A DNA stretch of 64,000 nt from Kurthia massiliensis (GCF_000285555.1 NZ_HE610998.1:222392-286391), one strand, 5' to 3'; shown: positions 44,621-54,169, numbered from the stretch's first letter. Numbers and translations are program-made. The notes: generated by a model not told the origin, from the letters alone.

Positions 44621-46018
44621 ATGAATGAAATCATTCGAAAATATTATGAAATCGATGGTTGTGTGGAAAGTATGGATTTATGGTTAGAGCAACGAGACTA
44701 TTATATGAATCACGCGAGTACACTTTCAGGAGAGGAACAGCTATTGTTATTGATTGCTTTAAATAGCACCGCTGTTGATATTGGCCGAGGGTACTTAGCG
44801 TTAGAATATATGGATTTGTTCGATCAACTTGAACCATTCGTCGAGACGTTAGCTGTTCGGTTACGCGTGCAAATGTTAAAATCCGCAACGAGCTTTTATT
44901 ACGGTGCGCCAGAAGTGAAAAAGCTTGAAAACAATCGCTATTTTGAGATTTTACAACATTTTGAAACGTCTGACCCACGTAGATTTACGCATTATTCCAA
45001 TTGGGTGTATGAGCGAACGGTTTATTATCGTGATTTTGGTTGGGCATTAGACGAAGTACACGAAGCTTTGTTAGCAGTGCTCGATATTCCATTTATCGAA
45101 TCGTATTTGAAGCAAGGTTTTAACTCATATCGCTTTTTAGTCACGAATTTTTGTCGACTATTTTTAGATGTTGGGGACCGAGCACAATTAGCGATTTGGG
45201 CAAATATTTTCCGCAAGCATGTTCATGCATATAAAGAAAAATCAGCCGTTTACAATTTGGCGGCGATTGCGAGTTATGAGGCATTGGCAGATAAACGCTT
45301 TGAGGAATATAAAGCTTTTACACGTCAACGCTTTGCTGAACTGAAAGCAGAAGGCATGACGGATACGCTAAAAATGGTATATAAAGAAGCATTGTCAGAT
45401 GCGAAGCGCGTTGGGTTAGATGACTTTACGTTCGAAATTTTATTGCGCCAAATTAAAGATATCGAAGAAGGTATTTGGCAAACGAGCGAAGAAAAATATG
45501 CTGCTTATTTAGTTCAACAAGAAATTGAAAACTGGCAAACGATGGCGTATATCGATTCATTAACAGGCGTTTACAATCGCCGCTATTATGAAGAAGCAAA
45601 TAAAACATCAATCGTTGCATGCGCCATTTTAGACATTGATCGTATGAAAAAAATGAATGATACATATGGTCATGCGTGTGGCGATGCCGCGATTATGCTG
45701 TTAGCGAAGTCATTGCAATCATCCTCTACAGAAGGGGTAACGATTGTACGATACGGCGGAGATGAGTTTATGATTTTATTAGATAATACGATTACAGACA
45801 TCGCTACGCAAATGAAAAAGATGTACGCGTCGATTCATCAAATGTTTATGAGCTATGATGACCATCCTATTACATTTACGACTTCGATGGGCCTTGCAAT
45901 TCGTCATGATGAAACGTTTGAGCAATTGTTTGAACGGGCCGATCAAGCATTATACGTCGCAAAAGCACAAGGGCGTCATCAATTGTATATCGCAGAAAAT
46001 AAACTAACATTCGGTTAA
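44621..46018 (+). CDS. Second cytoplasmic GGDEF diguanylate cyclase
   Basis: 465 residues, AAAGTAGGTGATGAG upstream. Helical N-terminal ~300 residues with only loose likeness to the previous protein, then GGDEF: IDSLTGVYNRRYYEEANK, LDIDRMKKMNDTYGHACGD, VRYGGDEFMILL. No inhibitory RxxD site. No membrane span. The two genes are co-transcribed and may come from an old duplication. Confidence 0.9.
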   Translation: MNEIIRKYYEIDGCVESMDLWLEQRDYYMNHASTLSGEEQLLLLIALNSTAVDIGRGYLALEYMDLFDQLEPFVETLAVRLRVQMLKSATSFYYGAPEVKKLENNRYFEILQHFETSDPRRFTHYSNWVYERTVYYRDFGWALDEVHEALLAVLDIPFIESYLKQGFNSYRFLVTNFCRLFLDVGDRAQLAIWANIFRKHVHAYKEKSAVYNLAAIASYEALADKRFEEYKAFTRQRFAELKAEGMTDTLKMVYKEALSDAKRVGLDDFTFEILLRQIKDIEEGIWQTSEEKYAAYLVQQEIENWQTMAYIDSLTGVYNRRYYEEANKTSIVACAILDIDRMKKMNDTYGHACGDAAIMLLAKSLQSSSTEGVTIVRYGGDEFMILLDNTITDIATQMKKMYASIHQMFMSYDDHPITFTTSMGLAIRHDETFEQLFERADQALYVAKAQGRHQLYIAENKLTFG

Positions 46019-46142
46019 TAGATGACAACACTTATAAAATAAAAATAAGACTATTCTGAAAATATTTATTATTCCTACTTGACTAATAGGTATTGAATGT
46101 TTTATCGTAGACTACATAAGAAATATGTAGTGACTGGATAAC

Positions 46143-46186
46143 CAGAGCTCTTGATGACACGTAATGTCATGAAGGGCTCTTTTTGT
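46143..46186 (+). terminator. Terminator after the cyclase pair
   Basis: AGAGCTCTTGATGAC pairs with GTCATGAAGGGCTCT, then TTTTTG. Confidence 0.75.
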
Positions 46187-46261
46187 TTATAAACGAAAAG
46201 AGCTCCGCAATATCACATACAAAACGAGACACATATGCCGATTTCATAGGAGGAATTATAG

Positions 46262-47320
46262 ATGACAAACGTACATTTTTATTGGTTCGCCCCAACGAGT
46301 GGCGACGGAGAACATTTAGGTACAGCAAAACCAGAGCGTGAGGCAAATTTAGAAAACATTACGAAAGTGGCACAGGCGGCAGAAGATGCAGGGTTTGAAG
46401 GGATTTTAATTCCAACAGGTGTTCCGTATTTAGATTCATGGTTAGTTGGTTCAGCAATCGTTCACCATACGAAAAAAATCCGCCCACTTGTCGCATTCCG
46501 TCCGGGCTTTATCGCACCGACTGTGGCGTCAAAAATTGCGACGACATTAGATCAATTTTCGAACGGTCGCTTACTTGTGAATGTCGTGACAGGCGGTTCG
46601 CAAACAGAACTTGCACAAGACGGTGATTACACGGCGCATGATGAACGCTATGAACGTACAGGAGAATTTTTAGACGTCATTAAAAAAACGTGGGAACAAG
46701 ATAGTGTCACACATAAAGGGAAGTTTTTCGAAACGACGAATGCCAAATTATTCCCACCGGTTAAACAAGAAGCGGGTATTCCGATTTACTTCGGTGGTTC
46801 ATCTGACATTGCGAAAGATATCGCCGCCGAACATGCGGACGTGTTTTTACAATGGGGAGAACCTGTTGCGCAAATTAAAGCGCAAATTGAAGATGTGAAA
46901 GCACGTGCTACACAACGCGGCCGTACATTAGAATATGGCATTCGTTTGCACATCGTCGTACGTGAAACAGAAGAGGAAGCATGGGAAGCGGCGCACAACA
47001 TTATTAGTAAAATCGATCAAAACGTGCAACAGTCGATTCAATCGTTAAAAGAGGGTAGCGATTCTACTGCACAGCAACGTATGACAGACATTGCTTCGAC
47101 GACAGATCGTTTTGATAAATATAGCTGGACTGGTATCGGAAAAGTACGTAAAGGTGCAGGTACAGCGATCGTTGGCACGCCAGCGCAAGTGAAAGAAGCG
47201 CTACAAGACTATGTAGATGTTGGTATTACGCATTTTGTATTATCAGGTTTCCCACATGCAGAAGAAGCAACGCGCTTCGGTGAACTGGTAATGCCACAAT
47301 TTAACGAAGTACACGTGTAA
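46262..47320 (+). CDS. ssuD: FMNH2-dependent alkanesulfonate monooxygenase
   Basis: 352 residues. Luciferase-like flavin monooxygenase that releases sulfite from alkanesulfonates. HFYWFAPTSGDGEHLG, ILIPTGVPYLDSWLVGSAIVHHTKKIRPLVAFRPGF, LVNVVTGGSQTELAQDGDY and LHIVVRETEEEAWEAA are SsuD-like. GGAGG precedes ATG. The transporter (ssuABC) and flavin reductase (ssuE) that usually accompany it are not here. Confidence 0.9.
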   Translation: MTNVHFYWFAPTSGDGEHLGTAKPEREANLENITKVAQAAEDAGFEGILIPTGVPYLDSWLVGSAIVHHTKKIRPLVAFRPGFIAPTVASKIATTLDQFSNGRLLVNVVTGGSQTELAQDGDYTAHDERYERTGEFLDVIKKTWEQDSVTHKGKFFETTNAKLFPPVKQEAGIPIYFGGSSDIAKDIAAEHADVFLQWGEPVAQIKAQIEDVKARATQRGRTLEYGIRLHIVVRETEEEAWEAAHNIISKIDQNVQQSIQSLKEGSDSTAQQRMTDIASTTDRFDKYSWTGIGKVRKGAGTAIVGTPAQVKEALQDYVDVGITHFVLSGFPHAEEATRFGELVMPQFNEVHV

Positions 47321-47363
47321 CGTATGCTACAATGCGTATGATAACTACTAGAGGTGAACAACA

Positions 47364-48509
47364 ATGACAACATTTACATTTCATCAATCGGTACCCGTCG
47401 TTTTTGGAGAAGGTGTATTAACGCAATTACCGACGATGATTCAATCATTTAACGGCAAAAAAGGATTAATCATTTCAACAAAATCAATGATCCAACATGG
47501 TATCGTTGCTACACTACAACAACAAAACCCGACGTTAATAGACGTCTTTTACGATATTCAACCGAATCCAACGGTCGACAACACACAACATTGTGTTGAC
47601 ATGTTGCGTTCAGGTAATTATGATTTTGCGGTAGCGCTTGGTGGCGGTAGTGTGTTAGATGCGGCAAAGGTAGCTGTACTTTTAGCGCCAACAAAGATTC
47701 AAGTACAACAATATTTTGATGGCACAGCACTACCGACAGCAAAAGGATTACCGATTATCGCGATTCCGACGACGGCTGGTACGGCAAGTGAAATTACGAA
47801 AGTGTCGGTATTAACGGATACCGTATCTGGTCGCAAAGCGCCGCTGAATAGCCCGCTATTGTATGCAACGACTGCATTAGTAGATCCGGTATTAACGTTA
47901 AGTTGTACGAAAAATGTCACGGCGACGAGTGGCATTGATGTGCTAGCACATGCATTAGAAGCACTTTACAGTAAACATCATCAACCATTTACGGATTTAT
48001 TTGCATTACATGCCGCAAAATTAGTGTTTACGTATTTAACGAAAGCTTATGATGAACCAGACAATTTAGCGGTGCGTACGAAAATGGCGGAAGCGTCTGT
48101 ATCTGCGGGTATGGCGTTTAATTTAACGGGCACAGCAGCGGCGCATGCGTGTTCGTATCCATTAACAGAGCAGTTAAACGTCCCACACGGTGAAGCATGT
48201 GCGTTCACATTGCCGAAGTTTTGGGTGTATAATGCCACGCACAGCGAAGATACAGAACGTTTACACGATATTTCACGTCAACTAGGCTTTGAAGATGCTG
48301 CCCATGTAGCAGAGGCAATTGAGCAATTAAAACGACATCTCGGATTACGTCATACATGGGAAGAAATTGGTGTGGAGACTGACGAACAATTACAGGCAAT
48401 TGTCGATGAAAGCTTTACCGGCAATATGCAAAATAATCCTGTCGACTTCACGAAAGCGTCTTTACGTGCTTTTTATGAAACGATTTCGAGATCAACACAA
48501 TCTATTTAG
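47364..48509 (+). CDS. Iron-containing (group III) alcohol dehydrogenase
   Basis: 381 residues. NAD-binding GGGSVLDAAKVAVLL and AIPTTAGTASEITKVSV; metal ligands in SGIDVLAHALEALYS and the VPHGEACAFTLP segment with upstream AAAHACSYPLTEQ. It reduces or oxidises a small aldehyde/alcohol; the exact substrate is unclear. 43 bases after ssuD, so possibly in one transcript with it. Confidence 0.9.
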   Translation: MTTFTFHQSVPVVFGEGVLTQLPTMIQSFNGKKGLIISTKSMIQHGIVATLQQQNPTLIDVFYDIQPNPTVDNTQHCVDMLRSGNYDFAVALGGGSVLDAAKVAVLLAPTKIQVQQYFDGTALPTAKGLPIIAIPTTAGTASEITKVSVLTDTVSGRKAPLNSPLLYATTALVDPVLTLSCTKNVTATSGIDVLAHALEALYSKHHQPFTDLFALHAAKLVFTYLTKAYDEPDNLAVRTKMAEASVSAGMAFNLTGTAAAHACSYPLTEQLNVPHGEACAFTLPKFWVYNATHSEDTERLHDISRQLGFEDAAHVAEAIEQLKRHLGLRHTWEEIGVETDEQLQAIVDESFTGNMQNNPVDFTKASLRAFYETISRSTQSI

Positions 48510-48513
48510 TAGG

Positions 48514-48549
48514 CAACACGCTTTTTCATACAGAAAAGGCGTGTTTTTG
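48514..48549 (+). terminator. Terminator
   Basis: AACACGCTTTTTC/GAAAAGGCGTGTT then TTTTGG. Confidence 0.75.
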
Positions 48550-48751
48550 GCCGTGCGTTCTTTTTTATGTATGGACGGACTGCTGATTAGAAAGAAGGAC
48601 CAACATACATATACTATGAATTGGAACTATTACCCTATTTTAGGTAAATAAAGATTTCTTTTTACACCGAATGGGTAGAAATTTAGAAGAGTGTCAATTG
48701 TGATTGCGATTAATTGGGGTTATGGAAAACTAACAAAGTAGGTGTATATCG

Positions 48752-49507
48752 ATGACAACAAAGTATGCATCAAAGACGCAAGTACAACAATGGATTCAGC
48801 AATGTCAATGTAATCGCGATGAACATGCCCAAACAGAGCTCGTATTAAATTATAAGCATTTAATTTATTCGATCACAAACAAGTATGCGAACAATTACAC
48901 GCATCAAGAGGACTTATTTCAAGTAGGCGTGATAGGGCTTTTAAAAGCGATTCAACGATTTGATATCTCGATTCAGCAAAGCTTTGAAGCATTTGCGATT
49001 CCGACGATTTTAGGGGAAATTAAACGCTATATTCGCGATACGACATGGGATGTACACGTACCGAGAAGGGTGAAGGAATTAGGGCCACGTATTAAACGCG
49101 TCGTCAATGAATTAACGACAGAATTGCAACGGTCGCCGACGATTCCAGAAATTGCGGCGCGCGTAGATTTTAGCGTAGAAGAAGTGTTAGAAACAATGGA
49201 AATGATGACGAGTTATAATACGTTATCGTTAGACGTGCCGATGGAAGCTGAGCACGAAGAAAAAGAACGAACATTTTTAGATATGATTGGTGATGTCGAC
49301 CAACGTTTTGAACAAGTTGAGCAATTAATGGCTGTAAAATCTTGTATTCACGTCTTAGATGAACGCGAACGAGACGTCATTGAATTTACGTTTTTGTTGA
49401 ATATGACACAAATTGAAATTGGCGCACAGCTAGGAATTTCTCAAATGCACGTATCACGTATCAAGCGCACGGCAATTGATAAATTAAAGACAGCTGTATT
49501 TGCATAG
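48752..49507 (+). CDS. sigB: Sigma-B/F/G family RNA polymerase sigma factor (SigB-like), orphan
   Basis: 251 residues. Region 2: LVLNYKHLIYSITNKYANNYTHQEDLFQVGVIGLLKAIQRFD...FEAFAIPTILGEIKRYIRDTTWDVHVPRRVKELG; region 3 with RSPTIPEIAARVDFSVEEV; region 4 LDERERDVIEFTFLLNMTQIEIGAQLGISQMHVSRIKRTAIDKL. Length and sequence fit the general-stress sigma-B rather than sporulation factors. No anti-sigma (RsbW) or anti-anti-sigma (RsbV) gene flanks it, unlike in Bacillus. Confidence 0.85.
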   Translation: MTTKYASKTQVQQWIQQCQCNRDEHAQTELVLNYKHLIYSITNKYANNYTHQEDLFQVGVIGLLKAIQRFDISIQQSFEAFAIPTILGEIKRYIRDTTWDVHVPRRVKELGPRIKRVVNELTTELQRSPTIPEIAARVDFSVEEVLETMEMMTSYNTLSLDVPMEAEHEEKERTFLDMIGDVDQRFEQVEQLMAVKSCIHVLDERERDVIEFTFLLNMTQIEIGAQLGISQMHVSRIKRTAIDKLKTAVFA

Positions 49508-49512
49508 TGAGC

Positions 49513-49545
49513 GTAGAGGTATCGTGGCGAGATACCTCTTTTATT
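49513..49545 (+). terminator. Terminator after sigB
   Basis: AGAGGTATCG/CGAGATACCTCT, short loop, then TTTATTTTTTT. Confidence 0.85.
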
Positions 49546-49588
49546 TTTTTGTATAACAGGGTAAGAACTTTAAAAGGAGGAGATTGAT

Positions 49589-50308
49589 ATGAATAAATAT
49601 GTATGGATGACTGTAACATTTATCATCATGATTGTTACAAATGCATTGGCCAATATTTTACCGATTAATGGGCAACGTACAGGTGAAATTTCAAATTCAT
49701 TGAACGTTTTATTTACACCAGCAGGATATGTTTTTTCGATTTGGGGGCTCATATACGCGCTCGTTCTTATTTGGCTTGTGATGCAATGGATTCGTAAAGA
49801 TACGACGAAAACACAAGCAGTTCTATTTTCGGCATCATCTATTTTGAATGCGTTATGGCTTTTAACATACCATTACGAGTTTTTCTGGACATCAACAGTC
49901 GTTATGGTGTTGTTGCTACTCACATTGATTGCACTTTATTTAACGTATCCGAAAGGGAACTGGCACGTAGCAGAGCGTTTACCGTTCTCTGTTTATTTAA
50001 GTTGGATTGCGGTTGCCACAATTGCCAACTTTAGTTTTACGATGAAAAACGATGGCATTTCACTCGGTATTTCAGAAGTATACGGCACGATTTTATTAAT
50101 GGTTGTTGCGACGTTTATCGCGCTCGGTGCCCGCTTCATTTCACGCGATATTTTCTTCCCACTTGTCGTTGTCTGGGCATTCACAGGTATTATCGTATCG
50201 AACAGTTCACAAGCGATTATTGTCGCCACGACAATTCTCATCATCATTATCGTCGTAGCGATTATTATCGGCTTTTTAAAACGTCGAAATGTCCGCGGTG
50301 TGCTGTAA
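49589..50308 (+). CDS. TspO/MBR-related (tryptophan-rich sensory) membrane protein
   Basis: 239 residues after AAAGGAGGAG. Seven or so spans. The signature FTPAGYVFSIWGLIYALVLIW matches the tryptophan-rich sensory/TspO superfamily, but the protein is longer than the five-span TspO (~155 residues). Ligand and function unknown. Confidence 0.78.
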   Translation: MNKYVWMTVTFIIMIVTNALANILPINGQRTGEISNSLNVLFTPAGYVFSIWGLIYALVLIWLVMQWIRKDTTKTQAVLFSASSILNALWLLTYHYEFFWTSTVVMVLLLLTLIALYLTYPKGNWHVAERLPFSVYLSWIAVATIANFSFTMKNDGISLGISEVYGTILLMVVATFIALGARFISRDIFFPLVVVWAFTGIIVSNSSQAIIVATTILIIIIVVAIIIGFLKRRNVRGVL

Positions 50309-50356
50309 TATTTGATGGTACAATAGCAGTATTAAGATTTAAAGGAGATTTGCAAT

Positions 50357-51703
50357 ATGGCGTTAGTCGTTCGTTTTGATTTTGATGAAAATCCGCTTGC
50401 TTACATGCATTTTGAGCACAACAATGAAGATGGTTCTTTTGATAAATATTGGTTTACCGATGAAGGAGATCAACTCCCGATCGTGAAACAGTTTTTAGAA
50501 GAACAATTAGCAGCGGACAACGTATATGCGCTCTACTGGTATGACGGAGCGCCACGTATACTTTCGCGCATTCAACGTGTCGCAACGAAAGAAGACTTAG
50601 CAGCAATTAATGCATCGCGCGATGAAAAAATTGTTTTAACGGCGACGCAGCAGCGACCACTCATTTGGTTTGAACACCATTTCACTGTTGTGCATACAGC
50701 GATTGAACAATTTTTAACGCCGATAGATGCACCAGAAACATTAGATTGCTATACGTTTAACGATATTGAATACACACAATTTTTGACGTCAAATGATATT
50801 GCCTATACACCATTTCAAGCTCAGTTAATGGTTGATCGTCCGCAAATCATTGAGCAATTGTTTATCGATGAAGATATGCTGACAGAAATGGAAGATGCAT
50901 TAGCATATAAAAAGAATATCGTTATCGAAGGACCACCGGGCGTCGGTAAAAGCTTTATCGCGCGAAAACTCGCCTATTTACAAATGGATTATATCGAACC
51001 TGAATTTATTGAAACGGTACAATTTCATCAGTCGTATAGTTACGACGATTTTATACAAGGATACCGTCCAGATCCAAATGGAGGGTTCCGTCTACAGAAC
51101 GGCCGTTTTTATCAATTTTGTAAACGGGCGCAAGCAGACCCGACACATCACTATTATTTCATCATTGATGAAATGAACCGCGGCAATGTAAGTAAAATTT
51201 TCGGAGAGTTGTTAACGTTGTTAGAAGCGGATAAGCGTGGCGTTGACTTTGCGATGCCATTAGCGTATGATCCGACGACGCGATTTTATATTCCAGACAA
51301 TGTATACGTGATTGGATTAATGAATACGGCGGATCGTTCACTCGCATTTGTCGATTATGCATTGCGCCGACGATTTGCGTTTGTCTCTCTGAAACCGATG
51401 TTTAATGACAAGTTCCGTCAACATTTGTTAGATGCAGAAGTACCTGTATTGCTCGTCGATTTTATGATTGAGAAAATGACGACATTAAATGCAGTGATCG
51501 CGGAAGATCCAAACTTAGGTACCGGCTTTTTAATCGGCCATAGTTATTTTACGCAGCCGATAGGGGATCCGGTGAAGTGGTATACGCGCGTAATTCAGTT
51601 TGAAATTGCCCCGCTATTGAAAGAATATTGGTACGATGAGCCAATGCTCGCTGAAACTGAAATCTCAAAGCTCATGTATGAGGTGTCGCATGATTCCGAT
51701 TGA
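50357..51703 (+). CDS. mcrB: McrB-type AAA+ restriction NTPase
   Basis: 448 residues after AAAGGAG. The first ~180 residues are an N-terminal domain I do not recognise (LVVRFDFDENPLAYMHFEH start); it is neither an obvious DUF3578 nor an EVE domain. The AAA+ part is plainly McrB: Walker A IEGPPGVGKSFIARKLA, FHQSYSYDDFIQGYRP, Walker B YYFIIDEMNRGNVSKIFGELLTLLE, and the McrB GTP motif GLMNTADRSLAFVDYALRRRFAF. McrB rings translocate DNA and activate the McrC nuclease against modified foreign DNA. Its 3' end overlaps mcrC by 14 bases. Confidence 0.92.
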   Translation: MALVVRFDFDENPLAYMHFEHNNEDGSFDKYWFTDEGDQLPIVKQFLEEQLAADNVYALYWYDGAPRILSRIQRVATKEDLAAINASRDEKIVLTATQQRPLIWFEHHFTVVHTAIEQFLTPIDAPETLDCYTFNDIEYTQFLTSNDIAYTPFQAQLMVDRPQIIEQLFIDEDMLTEMEDALAYKKNIVIEGPPGVGKSFIARKLAYLQMDYIEPEFIETVQFHQSYSYDDFIQGYRPDPNGGFRLQNGRFYQFCKRAQADPTHHYYFIIDEMNRGNVSKIFGELLTLLEADKRGVDFAMPLAYDPTTRFYIPDNVYVIGLMNTADRSLAFVDYALRRRFAFVSLKPMFNDKFRQHLLDAEVPVLLVDFMIEKMTTLNAVIAEDPNLGTGFLIGHSYFTQPIGDPVKWYTRVIQFEIAPLLKEYWYDEPMLAETEISKLMYEVSHDSD

Positions 51704-52712
51704 AAACATTTATTATATGTTGAGCTATAGTGTCGGGGTGTTACCACCGATTGGGGAGAAACGAGTCCATTTATCGGGGCGTACGACGTTAGTTGAATGG
51801 TTTGCTAGAGCGTTAGCGCGTGCGTTAAAACCGATTACGAAACGAGGACTTTATAAAACGTACGTATCGAATGTCGAAGCAACGTCGATGCCGCATGGAC
51901 GCATTCAGATGAAAGAAACGATGCGTTACGCAGGGAAACCAACTGTCGTTAGCGCATATGATGAATTTTCGATTGATCAATTGTATAACCAAATTATTCG
52001 ATATACCTTGCATCGGCTCATTCAAGATGCGACGTTATCGCCTGATACGGTACAACGGCTAAAAGGGTATATGCGTTATTTTCGTCAAGTACAACGAATT
52101 GACGTGACGCCACAGCATTTTCAACAGCTACATTTTCATAAATACAATGAACGCTATCGCACAGCGCTATCGATTTGTCAGCTCATTTGTACGTACGCGA
52201 TGATCGATGAACGTAGTGGAAAATTGCAATTTATCGATTTTGAGCGCACGCAAATGCACGCACTATTTGAAAGTTTTGTCCGAAATTTTTATAAACTTCA
52301 TTTAAAACGTTATCACGTTTCTCGCGAGTATATTCGTTGGAATGTAAAAGAAGTATACGAAGGTAATGCATCGCTAATGCCGAAGATGTATACGGATATG
52401 TCAATTACGAACGATGACATGAAAATGATTATCGATACGAAATATTATGAGCAGACGTTTCAACAAAACTTTTCTGTAGATAAAATTCGTTCGCCGCATT
52501 TGTATCAATTGTATAGTTATTTATCAAATGCGCAAAAACGTCCGATCATGTGTGGTATGCTGTTGTATCCACAAGTGACAGAACCGTTAACGCTTAAGCT
52601 TCAAATAGACGATTATGATATAACGATTGCGACGGTTGATTTAGCTGCGCATTGGACATCAATTGAAAACCGATTACTCACGTTATTTCACGAAAAAATG
52701 GACCGTGCATAA
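51690..52712 (+). CDS. mcrC: McrC-type restriction nuclease subunit
   Basis: 340 residues from ATG 51690, with GAGGTG inside the mcrB 3' end. Starts IPIENIYYMLSYSVGVL, a hallmark of McrC. The middle is helical and binds McrB. The C-terminal PD-(D/E)XK nuclease core shows MYTDMSIT and MIIDTKYYEQTF (the D-x-K pair). Together with mcrB this is a complete two-gene type IV restriction module. Confidence 0.92.
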   Translation: MIPIENIYYMLSYSVGVLPPIGEKRVHLSGRTTLVEWFARALARALKPITKRGLYKTYVSNVEATSMPHGRIQMKETMRYAGKPTVVSAYDEFSIDQLYNQIIRYTLHRLIQDATLSPDTVQRLKGYMRYFRQVQRIDVTPQHFQQLHFHKYNERYRTALSICQLICTYAMIDERSGKLQFIDFERTQMHALFESFVRNFYKLHLKRYHVSREYIRWNVKEVYEGNASLMPKMYTDMSITNDDMKMIIDTKYYEQTFQQNFSVDKIRSPHLYQLYSYLSNAQKRPIMCGMLLYPQVTEPLTLKLQIDDYDITIATVDLAAHWTSIENRLLTLFHEKMDRA

Positions 52713-52730
52713 GCACGATCCATTTTTTGA
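52691..52730. terminator. Bidirectional terminator after mcrC
   Basis: AAAAAATGGACCGTGC/GCACGATCCATTTTTT; it includes the mcrC stop codon and lies just beyond the convergent YitT gene. Confidence 0.87.
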
Positions 52731-53593
52731 TTAGTGAATATCTTTTTTTGTAAAATTCCCGCCTTTAACTTCGGCTGTATCGTACACAGTTACGAATGCT
52801 TTCGGGTCAATTTCAAAAATAATTGTTTTAATTTTTGTATCTTCTAAACGGTTAATGACACAAGTGACTTCACGGAATTTTTCGTTTGAATAACCACCGT
52901 ATACGTCTGCAAGTGTTGCACTACGACCGAGACGATCACGAATCGTTTCAACGAGCGTTTCCGGATCTTTCGTAATAATTTTGTACGTTTTAGAACCGCT
53001 TAAACCTTCTTCAACGATATGAATCACTTTCGAAGCGATGAAGTATGCTAAACCAGAAAGGATCGCACCTTCTAAACCGAATACTGTCGATACGAGAATG
53101 AAGACGAACATATTTAAAAATAAAATTAAGTCACTCGTACCGAATGGTAATTTACGCGCTAACAATACAGCTAGCATATCGATACCGTCTAACGCACCAC
53201 CGTTACGAAGGGCAAGACCCATACCAAAACCTAAAATAATACCACCGACTACTGTAATAAGTAGTGTATCACCTTCGATAATTGTATGTACATGGTGTAG
53301 AGTCATTGTACCAATTGCTAAAGCAGCGATACCGAGAATAGAATAGATGGCGAAACTTTTACCAATTTGTTTATAACCGAGCCAAATGAACGGAATGTTA
53401 ATAATGGCGATTAACACACCAAGTGGTAAACCAAATAGTTGTGAGATGACGATGCTAATGCCGGTAACGCCACCATCGGATACGTTATTCGGAATTAAAA
53501 TCGCTTCTAAGCCGTATGCTGCAATTAACGCACCGAGCACGACCATAAAGCCGTTAAAAAGTGGTCGGAATTTTTTTTCTTTTTTTCTGACAT
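52731..53593 (-). pseudogene. YitT-family (DUF161 + DUF2179) membrane protein with apparent frameshift near the start
   Basis: From 53546 an intact frame encodes five or six spans and a C-terminal DUF2179 domain (TKDPETLVETIRDRLGRSATLADVYGGYSNEKFREVTCVI). Upstream, that same frame reads FRPLFNGF without a start codon. A proper start (ATG 53593 with AAAAGGAG) reads MSEKKKKNSDHF in another frame. One extra A in the eight-A run at 53571-53578 would join them as MSEKKKKKFRPLFNGFMVVLG, as expected for YitT proteins. So this is a sequencing error, a real inactivating or phase-variable mutation, or a slippage site. If GTG/ATG at or near 53546 is used, a nearly full protein is still made. Confidence 0.75.
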
Positions 53594-53749
53594 AAGTTCT
53601 CCTTTTTCGATATATTTTCTTATTCCTATTTTATAAAAAAAAGTGTACAAATGTATAATTAAAAGGTTTAATTTGCATGAATTTTTTTCATATAATGAAA
53701 ATTATACTATATGTGTATAAAAATAAAAAAATAGTTACTTAAATTACAT

Positions 53750-54169
53750 GTGATAAATAAAAAACTGAAAGTGGTGTTCAATGTGGCACATATTAAAATG
53801 TATGAAGTAAATTGTTGTTATGACGCGCAACCGACTTATCAAAAAATATTGATAATAAACCGAGGTGATACGGAAGCGTTACGTGGAGAAATTTGTCGCG
53901 TATTAAAAGCCAATCGTTATGCAGTTATTTATTATAGTGAAGAAATCGTTATTTTAGTAGACGAAGTCGCTGCATATCGAAAATGTTTGCCAATATGGTC
54001 CATTACATTGACGAATGGTGCGCAGATGGACATTCCAGGGAAAATGTTGTTTGTACGAACATGGCCGACGGAAAAAGGGATGAAACTACAACATATTCGC
54101 GCGGAAGATATTTTTCATATACGCTGTTTTGCGAATATTAAACATATCGGTTGGACCGATGAGTTATAA
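53750..54169 (+). CDS. Hypothetical protein (about 130 aa)
   Basis: A frame of 139 codons with an uncertain start (GTG 53750 or a later GTG/ATG). Mixed alpha/beta, three early cysteines (NCCYDA), ending FHIRCFANIKHIGWTDEL, which only faintly suggests a LytTR-like DNA-binding end. Its stop codon abuts the IS-like remnant, so the gene may have been trimmed by the same event. Confidence 0.5.
   Translation: MINKKLKVVFNVAHIKMYEVNCCYDAQPTYQKILIINRGDTEALRGEICRVLKANRYAVIYYSEEIVILVDEVAAYRKCLPIWSITLTNGAQMDIPGKMLFVRTWPTEKGMKLQHIRAEDIFHIRCFANIKHIGWTDEL

Noticed and set aside
48640-48751. Sigma-B autoregulatory promoter before sigB
   Set aside because: A GGGTAG box is present but no GTTTAA-like -35 lies at 12-15 bases; too weak to call.
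50357-52712. mcrBC as part of a larger defence island
   Set aside because: Its neighbours (TspO-like, sigB, YitT) are not known defence genes, and no toxin-antitoxin, methylase or recombinase is adjacent.
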